This document shows, piece after piece, positions 7,705 to 14,674 of a DNA stretch of 28,580 bases. The notes below the pieces were generated by a model, which was not told the DNA's origin, did not search any database, and saw nothing but the letters and a program-made list of their open reading frames with translations. Position 1 is the stretch's first letter. Each line of letters opens with the position of its first letter. Origin of the DNA: IMCC26256 sp037146835 (GTDB lineage: Bacteria; Actinomycetota; Acidimicrobiia; IMCC26256); NCBI GenBank assembly GCA_037146835.1, contig JBAWWI010000019.1, forward strand, positions 1 to 28,580, in the 5' to 3' direction. Made by a program: the position numbers and the translations under genes.

Positions 7705-8199
7705 ATGACTCCTGATGACCTAGTTGAGTATGAGCAGATCAAGCGTTTGAAGTATGCATATTTTCGATGCATAGATCTCAAACTCTGGGATGAGATCGAG
7801 ACCCTGTTTGTAGAGGATGCAGAGTGCGCGTATAGCGCGGGTGCTTACTCCTACCAAGGTCGAGATGCGATTGTTGGCTTCTTCCGCAAGGCAATGGATC
7901 GTGAGACCTTTCTCTCAAGCCACAAGGTTCACCACCCTGAGATCGAGTTGACCAGCGCCACGACAGCGCGGGCCACCTGGGCGCTCGAGGACACCGTGGT
8001 GGATACGCTCTGGAACCTCCGCATCACAGGCGCCTCTTTCTATGAGGACGATTATGTGAAGGTGGATGGCTCATGGAAGTTCAAGAAGACTGGGTACAAG
8101 CGGGTCTTCGAGGAGCTAGAGCCGCGTTCGCCTGATACTCAACTCACCGCGTCTTGGTGGGGAACCGGTGGGCGAAGCAGCCTCCCCGCACCTGAGTAG
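7705..8199 (+). CDS. Nuclear transport factor 2 (SnoaL-like) family protein
   Basis: The protein has 164 residues from the chosen ATG. It opens with helices YEQIKRLKYAYFRCIDLKLWDEIETLF, followed by VEDAECAYSAG, a central SSHKVHHPEIELTSATTARATW and the strand YEDDYVKVDGSWKFKKTGYKR. This is the cone-shaped NTF2-like/SnoaL fold, shared by scytalone dehydratase, ketosteroid isomerase-like and hydrolase-like enzymes. The paired His in SHKVHH and the Asp in LFVEDAE are plausible active-site residues. Function is not predictable beyond lyase or isomerase acting on a hydrophobic substrate. It starts 30 bases after the PI-PLC-like gene from its own apparent promoter. Its last codons and stop lie within the first unit of an 11-bp tandem repeat. 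Confidence 0.87.
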   Translation: MTPDDLVEYEQIKRLKYAYFRCIDLKLWDEIETLFVEDAECAYSAGAYSYQGRDAIVGFFRKAMDRETFLSSHKVHHPEIELTSATTARATWALEDTVVDTLWNLRITGASFYEDDYVKVDGSWKFKKTGYKRVFEELEPRSPDTQLTASWWGTGGRSSLPAPE

Positions 8200-8289
8200 C
8201 AGCCGAGTACCACCTGAGTAGCACCTGAGTAGCACCTGAGTAACGCCTGAGTAACGCCTGAGTTACGACTGGGTCACAGCCGAATAACT
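8191..8289 (+). repeat. 11-bp tandem repeat block, nine units
   Basis: Nine consecutive 11-base units can be read: CCTGAGTAGCA (8191, 8213, 8224), CCTGAGTAACG (8235, 8246), CCTGAGTTACG (8257) and more diverged GCCGAGTACCA (8202), ACTGGGTCACA (8268) and GCCGAATAACT (8279). The first unit supplies the TAG stop of the SnoaL-like gene; the rest fill most of the gap to the MaoC gene. The period is close to one DNA helical turn, so each unit faces the same side of the helix. A near-copy, TCTGAGTAGCA, occurs at 8784-8794 over the MaoC stop codon. Confidence 0.85.
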
Positions 8290-8317
8290 CAGATCTGCGA
8301 GCACACGCCTGATCTGT

Positions 8318-8323
8318 CAGACT
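8318..8323 (+). promoter_or_regulatory. Weak -10-like box before MaoC gene
   Basis: CAGACT ends six bases before the ATG at 8330, in the same position as the better TAnnnT boxes elsewhere in the window. The first base is off consensus and no ribosome site is present. Confidence 0.3.
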
Positions 8324-8329
8324 CCCGCC

Positions 8330-8788
8330 ATGACATATGTTGAATTTGAGAGTCCTCAAGCATTACTCGGCGCAGTTGGTCAAGAACTCGGAATAAGCGA
8401 GTGGCACACGGTGACCCAGGAGCAGATCAATCTCTTCGCTGATGCAACTGGTGATCACCAGTGGATCCACGTTGATGTAGAGAAGGCAAAGGCTGGCCCC
8501 TTCGGCACACCAATCGCACACGGATATCTCACGATGTCACTTGCGAGTCTTTTTCTCCCGCAGATTGTTCTCGTACACGGACTCTCAATGGGCCTCAACT
8601 ATGGAGTCGACAAGGTTCGCTTTCCATCACCGGTGCCCGTCGGTTCTCGACTTCGCGGTAAAGGCACAATGATCTCAGCGATTGAGGTGCCCGGCGGAGT
8701 GCAGGCGGTTATCAGAGTGACGATCGAGCGTGAAGGCTCTGAGAAGCCCTGCGCGATTGTTGACACTGTTAGCCGTTACCTAGTCTGA
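8330..8788 (+). CDS. MaoC family (R)-specific enoyl-CoA hydratase
   Basis: A 152-residue hot-dog protein with the hydratase-2 motif: ADATGDHQWIHVD, placing the catalytic Asp42 and His47, followed by GPFGTPIAHGYLTMSL. Length and motif match the NodN-like hydratases such as mycobacterial Rv0130, which add water to trans-2-enoyl-CoA to give (3R)-hydroxyacyl-CoA. It would act in the cytoplasm, probably as a homodimer, in beta-oxidation of a side chain or fatty acid. The start at 8330 is the first ATG after the 11-bp repeat block. The nitroreductase gene begins 15 bases after its stop, suggesting an operon. Confidence 0.93.
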   Translation: MTYVEFESPQALLGAVGQELGISEWHTVTQEQINLFADATGDHQWIHVDVEKAKAGPFGTPIAHGYLTMSLASLFLPQIVLVHGLSMGLNYGVDKVRFPSPVPVGSRLRGKGTMISAIEVPGGVQAVIRVTIEREGSEKPCAIVDTVSRYLV

Positions 8789-8803
8789 GTAGCAGGCCCC
8801 AGC

Positions 8804-9499
8804 GTGGCGCGTGAAGTAGTGAGTGTCACCGATGCAATGCGGACGATGCCCTCTAGTCGTGCGTTTACAGATGCACAGGTTGATGACGCCACTCTCTATC
8901 GAGTGCTTGACTCAGCACGCTTTGCTCCAAGTGGTGGAAATCGCCAGCCGTGGAGTGTCTTGGTTGTGCGCGACGCAAGCCTTCGAAATCAGATTGCAGA
9001 GCTAGCGCAGCAGGGTTGGAATGAATACGCCGCGTATATACGCGATGGTCTCGTGCCATTCGGCGGAGATGAGCATGGGCGTTGGCCAGGGCCACGAGTT
9101 GATCTAGATGCCGCTGCAGCAACGCATTCGCCCAACTCTCTAATAGACGGGATCGTAAGCGCCCCTGCTCTATTGATTATTCTCGCTGACCTAACCAAGT
9201 TGGCAGTGCTTGATGCGGGCCTCGATCGACAGAGCATCGTTGGTGGGGGATCTGTCTATCCCTTCGCACACAACATCATGCTTGCCGCACGCTCTGAAGG
9301 CCTCGGAGGAGTAATGACAACATTTCTCTGCAGGCGAGAGACCCAGGCGCGCTCACTACTTGGGTTTCCAGAGCACATAGGGATTGCCTCCATGATCGCT
9401 CTAGGCGAACCGGTTGAGGCGATTACGCGACTCAAGCGCAGATCAGTTGAGGAGTTCACACAGATCGATCGCTGGGGCGGCGAGCCTTTTACCGTCTGA
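8804..9499 (+). CDS. Nitroreductase family protein (FMN-dependent)
   Basis: The 231-residue protein has the nitroreductase opening SSRAFTDAQVDDATLYRVLDSARFAPSGG followed by NRQPW, where Arg and the Ser/Gly loop bind FMN phosphate. The later PFAHNIMLAARSEGLGGVMTTF and MIALGEP are the second family block. Such enzymes form homodimers and use NAD(P)H to reduce nitro groups, quinones or enones. The insertion with WPGPRVDLDAAAATHSPNS is longer than in minimal members. GTG at 8804 is used as start; GTG at 8819 is a possible alternative. It sits 15 bases after the MaoC gene and probably shares its mRNA. The substrate is unknown. Confidence 0.9.
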   Translation: MAREVVSVTDAMRTMPSSRAFTDAQVDDATLYRVLDSARFAPSGGNRQPWSVLVVRDASLRNQIAELAQQGWNEYAAYIRDGLVPFGGDEHGRWPGPRVDLDAAAATHSPNSLIDGIVSAPALLIILADLTKLAVLDAGLDRQSIVGGGSVYPFAHNIMLAARSEGLGGVMTTFLCRRETQARSLLGFPEHIGIASMIALGEPVEAITRLKRRSVEEFTQIDRWGGEPFTV

Positions 9500-9509
9500 G
9501 TTTGATAGG

Positions 9510-9555
9510 CGCGCCTCATATATGTCTTCAATAAATGGAGATGCAGCGAGGCGCG
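9510..9555 (+). terminator. Inverted repeat after the nitroreductase gene
   Basis: CGCGCCTC (9510-9517) pairs with GAGGCGCG (9548-9555) across a 30-base loop, shortly after the stop at 9499. The left arm overlaps a perfect 10-bp palindrome, AGGCGCGCCT (9507-9516). There is no T-run after the right arm, so an intrinsic terminator is only one reading; the palindrome could also be a protein site. Confidence 0.3.
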
Positions 9556-9572
9556 TGATGCCTTGTATGGGC

Positions 9573-9643
9573 TAATTTCACCAAAACAACATCACCAGAC
9601 AACATCACTAAAGAGCACCATCACCTAAAACACAGGAGCACCG
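9573..9643 (+). promoter_or_regulatory. Promoter and CA-rich leader of the SCO6745-family gene
   Basis: TAATTT (9573-9578) is a plausible -10. The leader that follows is almost free of G, with ACAACATCAC repeated at 9586-9595 and 9599-9608 and GCACCATCAC at 9615-9624. It ends with AGGAG about six bases before the ATG at 9644. Such unstructured leaders favour efficient initiation, suggesting good expression. Confidence 0.4.
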
Positions 9644-10372
9644 ATGCCAGCAGTAGAGACCGCAGCAGCACTCAAGCCAGTCGTCAACGGACTCCCGGCG
9701 AACTTCATGACCGACGGACCCACCTATGCAAAGGGTGCGACGCTTGGTTTTGAGGGAATGTCTTTCTATGTTGGTGGCCGCGGTGCTGTCCTCGGTGATG
9801 TTGATGCTGATGTCGTAACTGCTGCCTTTGTTTACTTCGAGCCAGAGTCGGTGCGCTCCGGATGGGAACTCGCAGGAACTGTTATGTCGCGCGAGCAGGC
9901 AGCAGCAGAGTTTGCTGAGTGCTGTGACCAGTGGGGCAGAGATCACCTCTCCGATGGTCCGGACTACGCGCGAGCTGCGGAGTTGATCGGCAAGGTCGTC
10001 AACGATGCGAGCCCTGCAGGTGCTCCGTTATTCGCAGCATGGCGCGCGCTTGACGAGCCAGATGACGAGAAGGCACTTGTTATCCACCGCCTAAATGGTC
10101 TTCGCGAACTACGCGGAGCGCTCCACGCCAGTGCGATAATCGCAGCAGGTTTTGAGCCACTCGAGGCTGTAATGGTCACCACGCCTTACATGGCAGGTAT
10201 TTTTGGTTGGCCCGAGCCGCACCCGGTTGTTGATGCAGCAGATGCTCGCATGGTGACAGCCGAGGCCGCTACTGATGCTGCCTTTGCGCGTGCTGCTCTC
10301 GCGACCCTTAGTGATGCAGAGCAGGCAGAGTTAGTCGCGATCTCTGCTGAGATTCTCGCTGCTCAGGTCTAA
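9644..10372 (+). CDS. SCO6745 family protein
   Basis: A 242-residue, mostly helical protein rich in Ala. The segment VIHRLNGLRELRGALHASAIIAAGFEPLEAV and the following GWPEPHPVVDAADAR are the hallmarks I associate with the actinobacterial SCO6745-like family (SalK-related, helix-turn-helix-like domain). Its biochemical role is not established. The conserved His and Arg in HRLNGLRELRGALH may bind a ligand or cofactor. There is no signal peptide or membrane span. The start has a good Shine-Dalgarno site and its own CA-rich leader. It stands between the nitroreductase and the convergent ABC permease, and appears to be transcribed alone. Confidence 0.82.
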   Translation: MPAVETAAALKPVVNGLPANFMTDGPTYAKGATLGFEGMSFYVGGRGAVLGDVDADVVTAAFVYFEPESVRSGWELAGTVMSREQAAAEFAECCDQWGRDHLSDGPDYARAAELIGKVVNDASPAGAPLFAAWRALDEPDDEKALVIHRLNGLRELRGALHASAIIAAGFEPLEAVMVTTPYMAGIFGWPEPHPVVDAADARMVTAEAATDAAFARAALATLSDAEQAELVAISAEILAAQV

Positions 10373-10417
10373 ACCGAGTCTGGTCTAACCCCGACCTCGC
10401 TACTCTGGCAGTAGTAG

Positions 10418-11269
10418 TTACTCGGCGTTCGCGAAGAGTCGTATTCCTAAGCCGAGCATTGCTGCGCCTAGAAAAAGAATGATCGCCGCATCGGCCCACA
10501 TTGGTACTGGGTTGCCGAAGAGTGTCAGCGGTGCCGCCTGCGGGATGAGGATTCGCCTGCAGAGATCCACGCCGTAGGTAGCGGGGTTGAGTCGAGTCAG
10601 CACGGCAAGCCAAGTGGGTAGCGATGTGAGCGGAAAGACCGCTCCCGATAAGAAGATCATGGGCTGCATTACAAGCGCCATGACCATCTGGAAAGACTCC
10701 ATGCGCTGAATCCGACTTGATATCACGATGCCTAGGGAGGAGAGGGCGAACGCGAGTAGCAGTAATGCGATTATCAACCCGAGCACTCGTGGCACCGTGA
10801 GGTGAACGCCAACGAACGGTGCAAAGACGATCAGTAGCAATCCCTGCGCTACTGAGACGCTCCCACTTCCGATTGCCTTACCGAGCACAAGCGATCCGCG
10901 CGAGACCGGAGCAACAAGCATCTCGCGGAGGAACCCAAACTCGCGGTCCCACACAATCGACATCGCCGAGAAAAGCGAGGATGTAATGATTGACATTGCG
11001 AGGATGCCAGGGAAAATGTAGACCTGATAAGAGACTCCACCTGCACCCTTATTGCCGACAAGGCTGCCGATACCTGCACCCATGACTAGAAGGAAGATGA
11101 TCGGCTGAGCGATGCTCGAGATGATGCGTGTAGGCATGCGTCGCAGGCGAATTAGCTCGCGAAACCAGATCATGCGGATGGTGCGTACGTTGCGGAGCAG
11201 CTTTCCTGCTGGAGGCTTTATGCGCCCTGTGGGTGCAGCTGCGGGGATTGGGTTTGCCAATGCAGTCAT
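10418..11269 (-). CDS. ABC-2 type transporter permease (DrrB-like)
   Basis: A 283-residue membrane protein with a cytoplasmic N-terminus (about 45 residues) and six hydrophobic spans, beginning at IISSIAQPIIFLLVMGAGIG. The cytosolic loop WDREFGFLREMLVAPVSRGSLVLGK is the typical coupling segment of the ABC-2 family, which includes DrrB and NodJ. It would form the export channel with the ATPase encoded just upstream. The start ATG is two bases after the ATPase stop; its AGGAG lies inside the last codons of the ATPase gene, so translation is coupled. Drug, lipid or polysaccharide export are all possible; the catabolic context suggests removal of a toxic hydrophobic compound (inference). Confidence 0.92.
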   Translation of the reverse strand: MTALANPIPAAAPTGRIKPPAGKLLRNVRTIRMIWFRELIRLRRMPTRIISSIAQPIIFLLVMGAGIGSLVGNKGAGGVSYQVYIFPGILAMSIITSSLFSAMSIVWDREFGFLREMLVAPVSRGSLVLGKAIGSGSVSVAQGLLLIVFAPFVGVHLTVPRVLGLIIALLLLAFALSSLGIVISSRIQRMESFQMVMALVMQPMIFLSGAVFPLTSLPTWLAVLTRLNPATYGVDLCRRILIPQAAPLTLFGNPVPMWADAAIILFLGAAMLGLGIRLFANAE

Positions 11270-11271
11270 CG

Positions 11272-12321
11272 TTATCTCCTGAAAGCTCGAACCATTGGGT
11301 TTGCCGCTAGTCCGCCAGAGCTATCCGCATCCCGAAGAGCGCGACCTGTGTATTTGAGGAATACGTCATCAAGGCTCGGGCGGCGCACGTTGATGCTGCG
11401 CACCCCTACCTCGAGGGTCGAGAAGATGCGCGGCACAAAGGCCTCTCCATCAACGACCCGAATCACCAAGCCGTCGGGTGTCTCCTCCACATCGATACCG
11501 AGGCCTGCCTCGAGCTCGGCGCGTGCTGCAGGGTCATCTGCAGTTATGAGGGTGATGATGTCGGCCCCTACCGATGCCTTTAGGGCAGTCGGGGTATCGA
11601 TTGCAACTATCTTGCCTTGGTCAATGATCCCGATGCGGTCGCAGCGCTCGGCTTCATCCATGTAGTGGGTTGTCAAGAACATCGTTACGTTCTCGCGAGC
11701 TCGAAGTTCGTCGACGTAGTCCCAGATATGGATTCGAGTCTGGGGGTCGAGCCCGATGGTCGGCTCGTCTAAGAAAAGAACTCTCGGCATGTGCAGGAGG
11801 CCGCGCGCAATCTCAAGGCGGCGCTTCATACCGCCAGAGAAGAAGCGAACCTGTTGATCGGCGCGATCGCTAAGCCCAACCATCTCGAGGAGCGGATCCA
11901 TACGTGCTTTTACCTCGCTCGGGGCGATTCCGTAGAGGATGCCGTGAAAACGCAGATTCTCGGCGGCGGTTAAGTAGTCGTCGAGGGTGATCTCTTGAAA
12001 CACGAGCCCAATGTTTCGCCTCACGTCGTCTCGCTGAGTAGTGACGTCGTAGCCAGCGACCCGTGCGGAGCCGCCTGAGAGGCCAAGCAGGGTGCAGAGA
12101 ATTGAGATGGTGGTGGTCTTGCCCGCACCGTTGGGGCCTAGGAATCCAAAGAGTTCACCGGCCTCAACTTGGAACGAGACGTCGTCTACAGCGGTGAAGT
12201 CATCGAAGGTCCGCACCAAATTCTTAACGACTATGGCGGGCTCAGATTTGCCTGCGTTATTGCCTGCGTTACTGGCTGCGTTATTGGCTGGGTTAGGGGT
12301 GCTTGTCTCAAGATTCGTCAC
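11272..12321 (-). CDS. ABC transporter ATP-binding protein (DrrA-like)
   Basis: A 349-residue ATPase. Walker A is GPNGAGKTT (62-70), the signature FSGGM is at 161-165, Walker B VLFLDE at 181-186, and the switch His219 lies in TTHYMDEAE. The C-terminal 100 residues match the DrrA-type accessory domain (DUF4162-like), ending with RRPSLDDVFLKYTGR. It powers the ABC-2 permease encoded two bases downstream. The N-terminus carries a low-complexity Asn/Ala/Gly stretch (about 11-25) encoded by a 12-bp tandem repeat and not needed for the fold. The GTG at 12321 is the first start before this stretch; a later start past the repeat cannot be excluded. Confidence 0.93.
   Translation of the reverse strand: MTNLETSTPNPANNAASNAGNNAGKSEPAIVVKNLVRTFDDFTAVDDVSFQVEAGELFGFLGPNGAGKTTTISILCTLLGLSGGSARVAGYDVTTQRDDVRRNIGLVFQEITLDDYLTAAENLRFHGILYGIAPSEVKARMDPLLEMVGLSDRADQQVRFFSGGMKRRLEIARGLLHMPRVLFLDEPTIGLDPQTRIHIWDYVDELRARENVTMFLTTHYMDEAERCDRIGIIDQGKIVAIDTPTALKASVGADIITLITADDPAARAELEAGLGIDVEETPDGLVIRVVDGEAFVPRIFSTLEVGVRSINVRRPSLDDVFLKYTGRALRDADSSGGLAANPMVRAFRR
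12250..12297 (-). repeat. 12-bp tandem repeat inside the ATPase gene 5' end
   Basis: On the plus strand four 12-base units follow each other: GCCTGCGTTATT, GCCTGCGTTACT, GGCTGCGTTATT and GGCTGGGTTAGG. The unit is a multiple of three and encodes Asn-Ala-Gly/Ser-type residues near the N-terminus of the ABC ATPase, so unit number can vary without a frameshift. Confidence 0.8.
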
Positions 12322-12370
12322 CTGTGCATCTTCGCAGGTTTAGTGGTGCATCTCGGTGTTCTAACGGGCC

Positions 12371-12377
12371 TACGATA
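12371..12377. promoter_or_regulatory. Overlapping -10 boxes on both strands
   Basis: TACGATA reads TACGAT on plus, eight bases before the hydrolase ATG at 12385 (leaderless). It reads TATCGTA on minus, about 50 bases before the ATPase GTG at 12321. Both strands therefore offer a TAnnnT box over the same seven bases. Another weak box, GAAGAT, ends six bases before the GTG, so the minus-strand use is less certain. Confidence 0.4.
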
Positions 12378-12384
12378 GAGATCC

Positions 12385-13278
12385 ATGGTTGCCCTCCCCA
12401 CAGAGATTGCATGGCTCGATGCCGACGAGGTACCGGGACCAGCCTTGCCCTTAGGCGAGCGCGTACTTCTCGAGGGTCGAGGAACCACTTTTGTGCGCAG
12501 AGTCAAGGGACCGGCAGGCGCACCTACAGTTCTCTTGATCCATGGTTGGTGCGCTAGCGGTGGGCTCAATTGGTTCCAGGCCTTCGATGCAGTAGGGGAG
12601 CGATTCTCAATCCTGGCCCCTGATCTTCGCGGGCACGGACGAGGAATGCGCACACCGGAGCGGTTCCGACTCCGCGACTGCGCTGATGACTTAGCTGCGC
12701 TCATTGAGTCAGAGAAGTGCGGACCTGTGATCGCGGTCGGCTACTCGATGGGTGGACCAGTCGCTCAGTTGCTCTGGAAGCGCCACCCGCATCTCGTCTC
12801 TGGATTAGTTCTCTGCGCTACGGGATCTGAGTTTGTATCTGGTTATCCAGCTCGCGCAACCTTTGCAGCTGCGATGACGATTGCCTCGCGCGGATTGCGA
12901 ATCGGCGGGCACATGAATTTTGTACCGCATGCGATAGGCAAGCGTATTTTTGGAGGACGAGCGCCTACCCGCCCTTCATCCTTTGCGGGATGGGTACGTG
13001 ATGAGTTTCGCCGCCATGACCTGCGTCTTGTTACCGAGGCTGGGCGTGCTGTGAGCGCGTTCTCTTCAGGGCGCTGGATTGGGCGTATTGATGTGCCGAC
13101 AACGGTATTGGTTACCACCAATGACCGAGCGGTAAACGCAGAGAATCAGGAGCAACTTGCTCATGCGATTCCTGGAGCGCGAATTATGCGCATGGACGAG
13201 ACCCACCTTGCATGTACTAGCCCCGAGTTTGGGAAGCGCATACTCAAGGCTTGTCTAGACGTTCAAGACCGCATCTAA
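12385..13278 (+). CDS. Alpha/beta fold hydrolase
   Basis: A 297-residue alpha/beta hydrolase without signal peptide. The oxyanion region is LIHGWCASGG (51-60), followed by DLRGHGRG (80-87). The nucleophile elbow GYSMGG has Ser121. The acid is probably the Asp in TTNDRAV, and the base is the His in DETHLACTSP near the C-terminus. This family hydrolyses esters, lactones, epoxides or C-C bonds. The start has TACGAT eight bases upstream and no Shine-Dalgarno site. The SDR gene begins nine bases after its stop, so the two form an operon. The substrate is unknown, but a small lipophilic ester would suit the surroundings. Confidence 0.93.
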   Translation: MVALPTEIAWLDADEVPGPALPLGERVLLEGRGTTFVRRVKGPAGAPTVLLIHGWCASGGLNWFQAFDAVGERFSILAPDLRGHGRGMRTPERFRLRDCADDLAALIESEKCGPVIAVGYSMGGPVAQLLWKRHPHLVSGLVLCATGSEFVSGYPARATFAAAMTIASRGLRIGGHMNFVPHAIGKRIFGGRAPTRPSSFAGWVRDEFRRHDLRLVTEAGRAVSAFSSGRWIGRIDVPTTVLVTTNDRAVNAENQEQLAHAIPGARIMRMDETHLACTSPEFGKRILKACLDVQDRI

Positions 13279-13287
13279 GTAGTTCCT

Positions 13288-14058
13288 GTGCTTAGTGGGC
13301 GTGTAGCGGTTGTAACCGGCGCAGCATCGGGGATTGGACGCGCATCCGCAGAGGCACTCGCCCGTGCCGGCGCATCGGTCGTGGTAGCTGACATTGATGA
13401 GGTCAAGAGTCGATCGGTAGTTGATTCGATTGAGGCCGAGGGTGGGCGTGCAATTGCGTTTCGCACCGATGTAACCGAGCACGAAGAGTGTGCAGCGCTC
13501 GTCAAGCGCGCAGTAGATGAGTTTGGTGCTCTACATATTCTCCATGCCAATGCCGGGATTGCGCTTCCTTTTCGCGGTGATGGTTTTGCTCCAGATATTG
13601 ACCCTGCCGCTTGGGATCGAGTTATCAAGGTAAATCTCTCGGGTGTTTTTTACTGCGCCCACTATGCAATTCCCGCGATGATTGCTGCCGGTGGCGGATC
13701 AATTATCAATACTGCCTCCTCGATGGCGACACTTCCGCTAGGCGGCCTTGATGGCTATGCAGCCTCCAAGGGTGGCGTGGCGATGCTCACAAAATCAATG
13801 GCAGCAGGTTGCGGGCCGCTCGGTATTCGTGTGAATGCAATTGGCCCGGGCTACGTGGATACTCCAATGAATGAGATCATTTTTGGGAACGAGGACCTCG
13901 CTGCAGCATTTGCGGCCGGGCATGCCGATGGGAATCTGCAGACCTCTGAGGAGATTGGCGACCTAGTGGTCTTCCTCGCAAGCGACGCATCACGCAGCCT
14001 GAACGGAGCGCTAATCACATGCGACCGAGGCTGGACCTCCTTCAAGCGCCCTGTGTAG
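13288..14058 (+). CDS. Short-chain dehydrogenase/reductase (SDR)
   Basis: A 256-residue classical SDR: TGAASGIG (10-17), NAG (88-90) and the catalytic Ser144, Tyr157 and Lys161 (YAASK). Asp35 after the second strand (VVADID) favours NAD(H). The ending GALITCDRGWTSFKRP departs from the usual DGG. Such enzymes oxidise hydroxy groups of steroids, acyl-CoAs or alcohols. The GTG at 13288 is nine bases after the hydrolase stop and has no clear ribosome site, so it is probably reached by coupling or by a weak leaderless promoter (TAAGTA, 13276-13281, six bases upstream). Together with the hydrolase it may release and then oxidise an alcohol. Confidence 0.93.
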   Translation: MLSGRVAVVTGAASGIGRASAEALARAGASVVVADIDEVKSRSVVDSIEAEGGRAIAFRTDVTEHEECAALVKRAVDEFGALHILHANAGIALPFRGDGFAPDIDPAAWDRVIKVNLSGVFYCAHYAIPAMIAAGGGSIINTASSMATLPLGGLDGYAASKGGVAMLTKSMAAGCGPLGIRVNAIGPGYVDTPMNEIIFGNEDLAAAFAAGHADGNLQTSEEIGDLVVFLASDASRSLNGALITCDRGWTSFKRPV

Positions 14059-14122
14059 CACGCTCCTTCTTAGGAAGCCCATAGACGTCTCGCTGGTTTA
14101 GGCGGTCGCACGCGGGCGGGGG

Positions 14123-14128
14123 TATCGT
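14123..14128 (+). promoter_or_regulatory. Putative -10 box for leaderless start of the cupin gene
   Basis: TATCGT ends six bases before the ATG at 14135. An in-frame TTG (14129) directly after the box would lie upstream of any transcript start, so the ATG is preferred. The region 14059-14122 holds no gene that I can support. Confidence 0.5.
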
Positions 14129-14134
14129 TTGCCC

Positions 14135-14620
14135 ATGACTCAAGCGAATACACCACCCACAATCCCAATGGCGATACACCGCGGCGAGGATGAGATCCCC
14201 TTCGTAGCTCTTGGAGATGGGACCCACCTTCAGTTGCTCCACGTTGATGTAGAGCAGGGCCTCTGGGTTATCCGTACACGGTTTGAGCCTGGCGTTGTTG
14301 TGCCGACTCATCGCCACACAGGACAGGTATTCGCATTCACGATCTCGGGATCTTGGAAGTATGCAGAGTACCCAGAGGTAAATACTGCAGGGTCTTACCT
14401 ATTTGAGCCTGCAGGTTCAGTGCACACACTCGTTGTGCCTGAGGAGAACGAGGGGATGACCGATGTGTGGTTTGCCATCTATGGCGCAAACCTCAACCTC
14501 GACCCCGATGGCACCGTCAACTTTGTTATCGATGCCGGCACAGTGCGTGATCTTTATTACGCGCTCTGCGACTCGAATGGTTTTGAGCGCCCGAACGTGA
14601 TTGAGAATCGCGGCGTCTGA
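14135..14620 (+). CDS. Cupin protein, 2,4'-dihydroxyacetophenone dioxygenase-like
   Basis: A 161-residue cupin. The metal site appears as His59, His61 and Gln64 in PTHRHTGQVFAF, and His97 in EPAGSVHTLVVP; a Gln takes the usual Glu position. Between them the strand SGSWKYAEYP and the turn TAGSYLFEPAG are typical of the 2,4'-dihydroxyacetophenone dioxygenase/ChrR-like cupins. Known members bind iron or zinc and cleave aromatic ketones or sense oxidants. Dioxygenase function here is inferred from resemblance only. It starts from a leaderless-type promoter 76 bases after the SDR gene and converges on the DapB-like gene. Confidence 0.85.
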   Translation: MTQANTPPTIPMAIHRGEDEIPFVALGDGTHLQLLHVDVEQGLWVIRTRFEPGVVVPTHRHTGQVFAFTISGSWKYAEYPEVNTAGSYLFEPAGSVHTLVVPEENEGMTDVWFAIYGANLNLDPDGTVNFVIDAGTVRDLYYALCDSNGFERPNVIENRGV

Positions 14621-14674
14621 CTCCCGAGTCTTAACTCAAGGTTCTACTCCGCCGCTTTATTTAGCGACGATGAA

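Noticed and set aside
8191..8289. CRISPR array
   Set aside because: Units are 11 bases, contiguous and without spacers, and no cas gene is present.
8144..8359. Minus-strand frame with 11-residue repeats (RYSGATQV and RWYSAATQV)
   Set aside because: It is only the translation of the 11-bp array on the other strand. It overlaps two real genes and has no start signal.
9500..9643. tRNA or small RNA gene in one of the longest gene-free gaps
   Set aside because: No cloverleaf or CCA end could be drawn. The inverted repeat and CA-rich leader explain the structure better.
14042..14317. Minus-strand 91-residue frame beneath the cupin gene
   Set aside because: No ribosome site or promoter box, no family resemblance, and it lies opposite a well-supported cupin gene.
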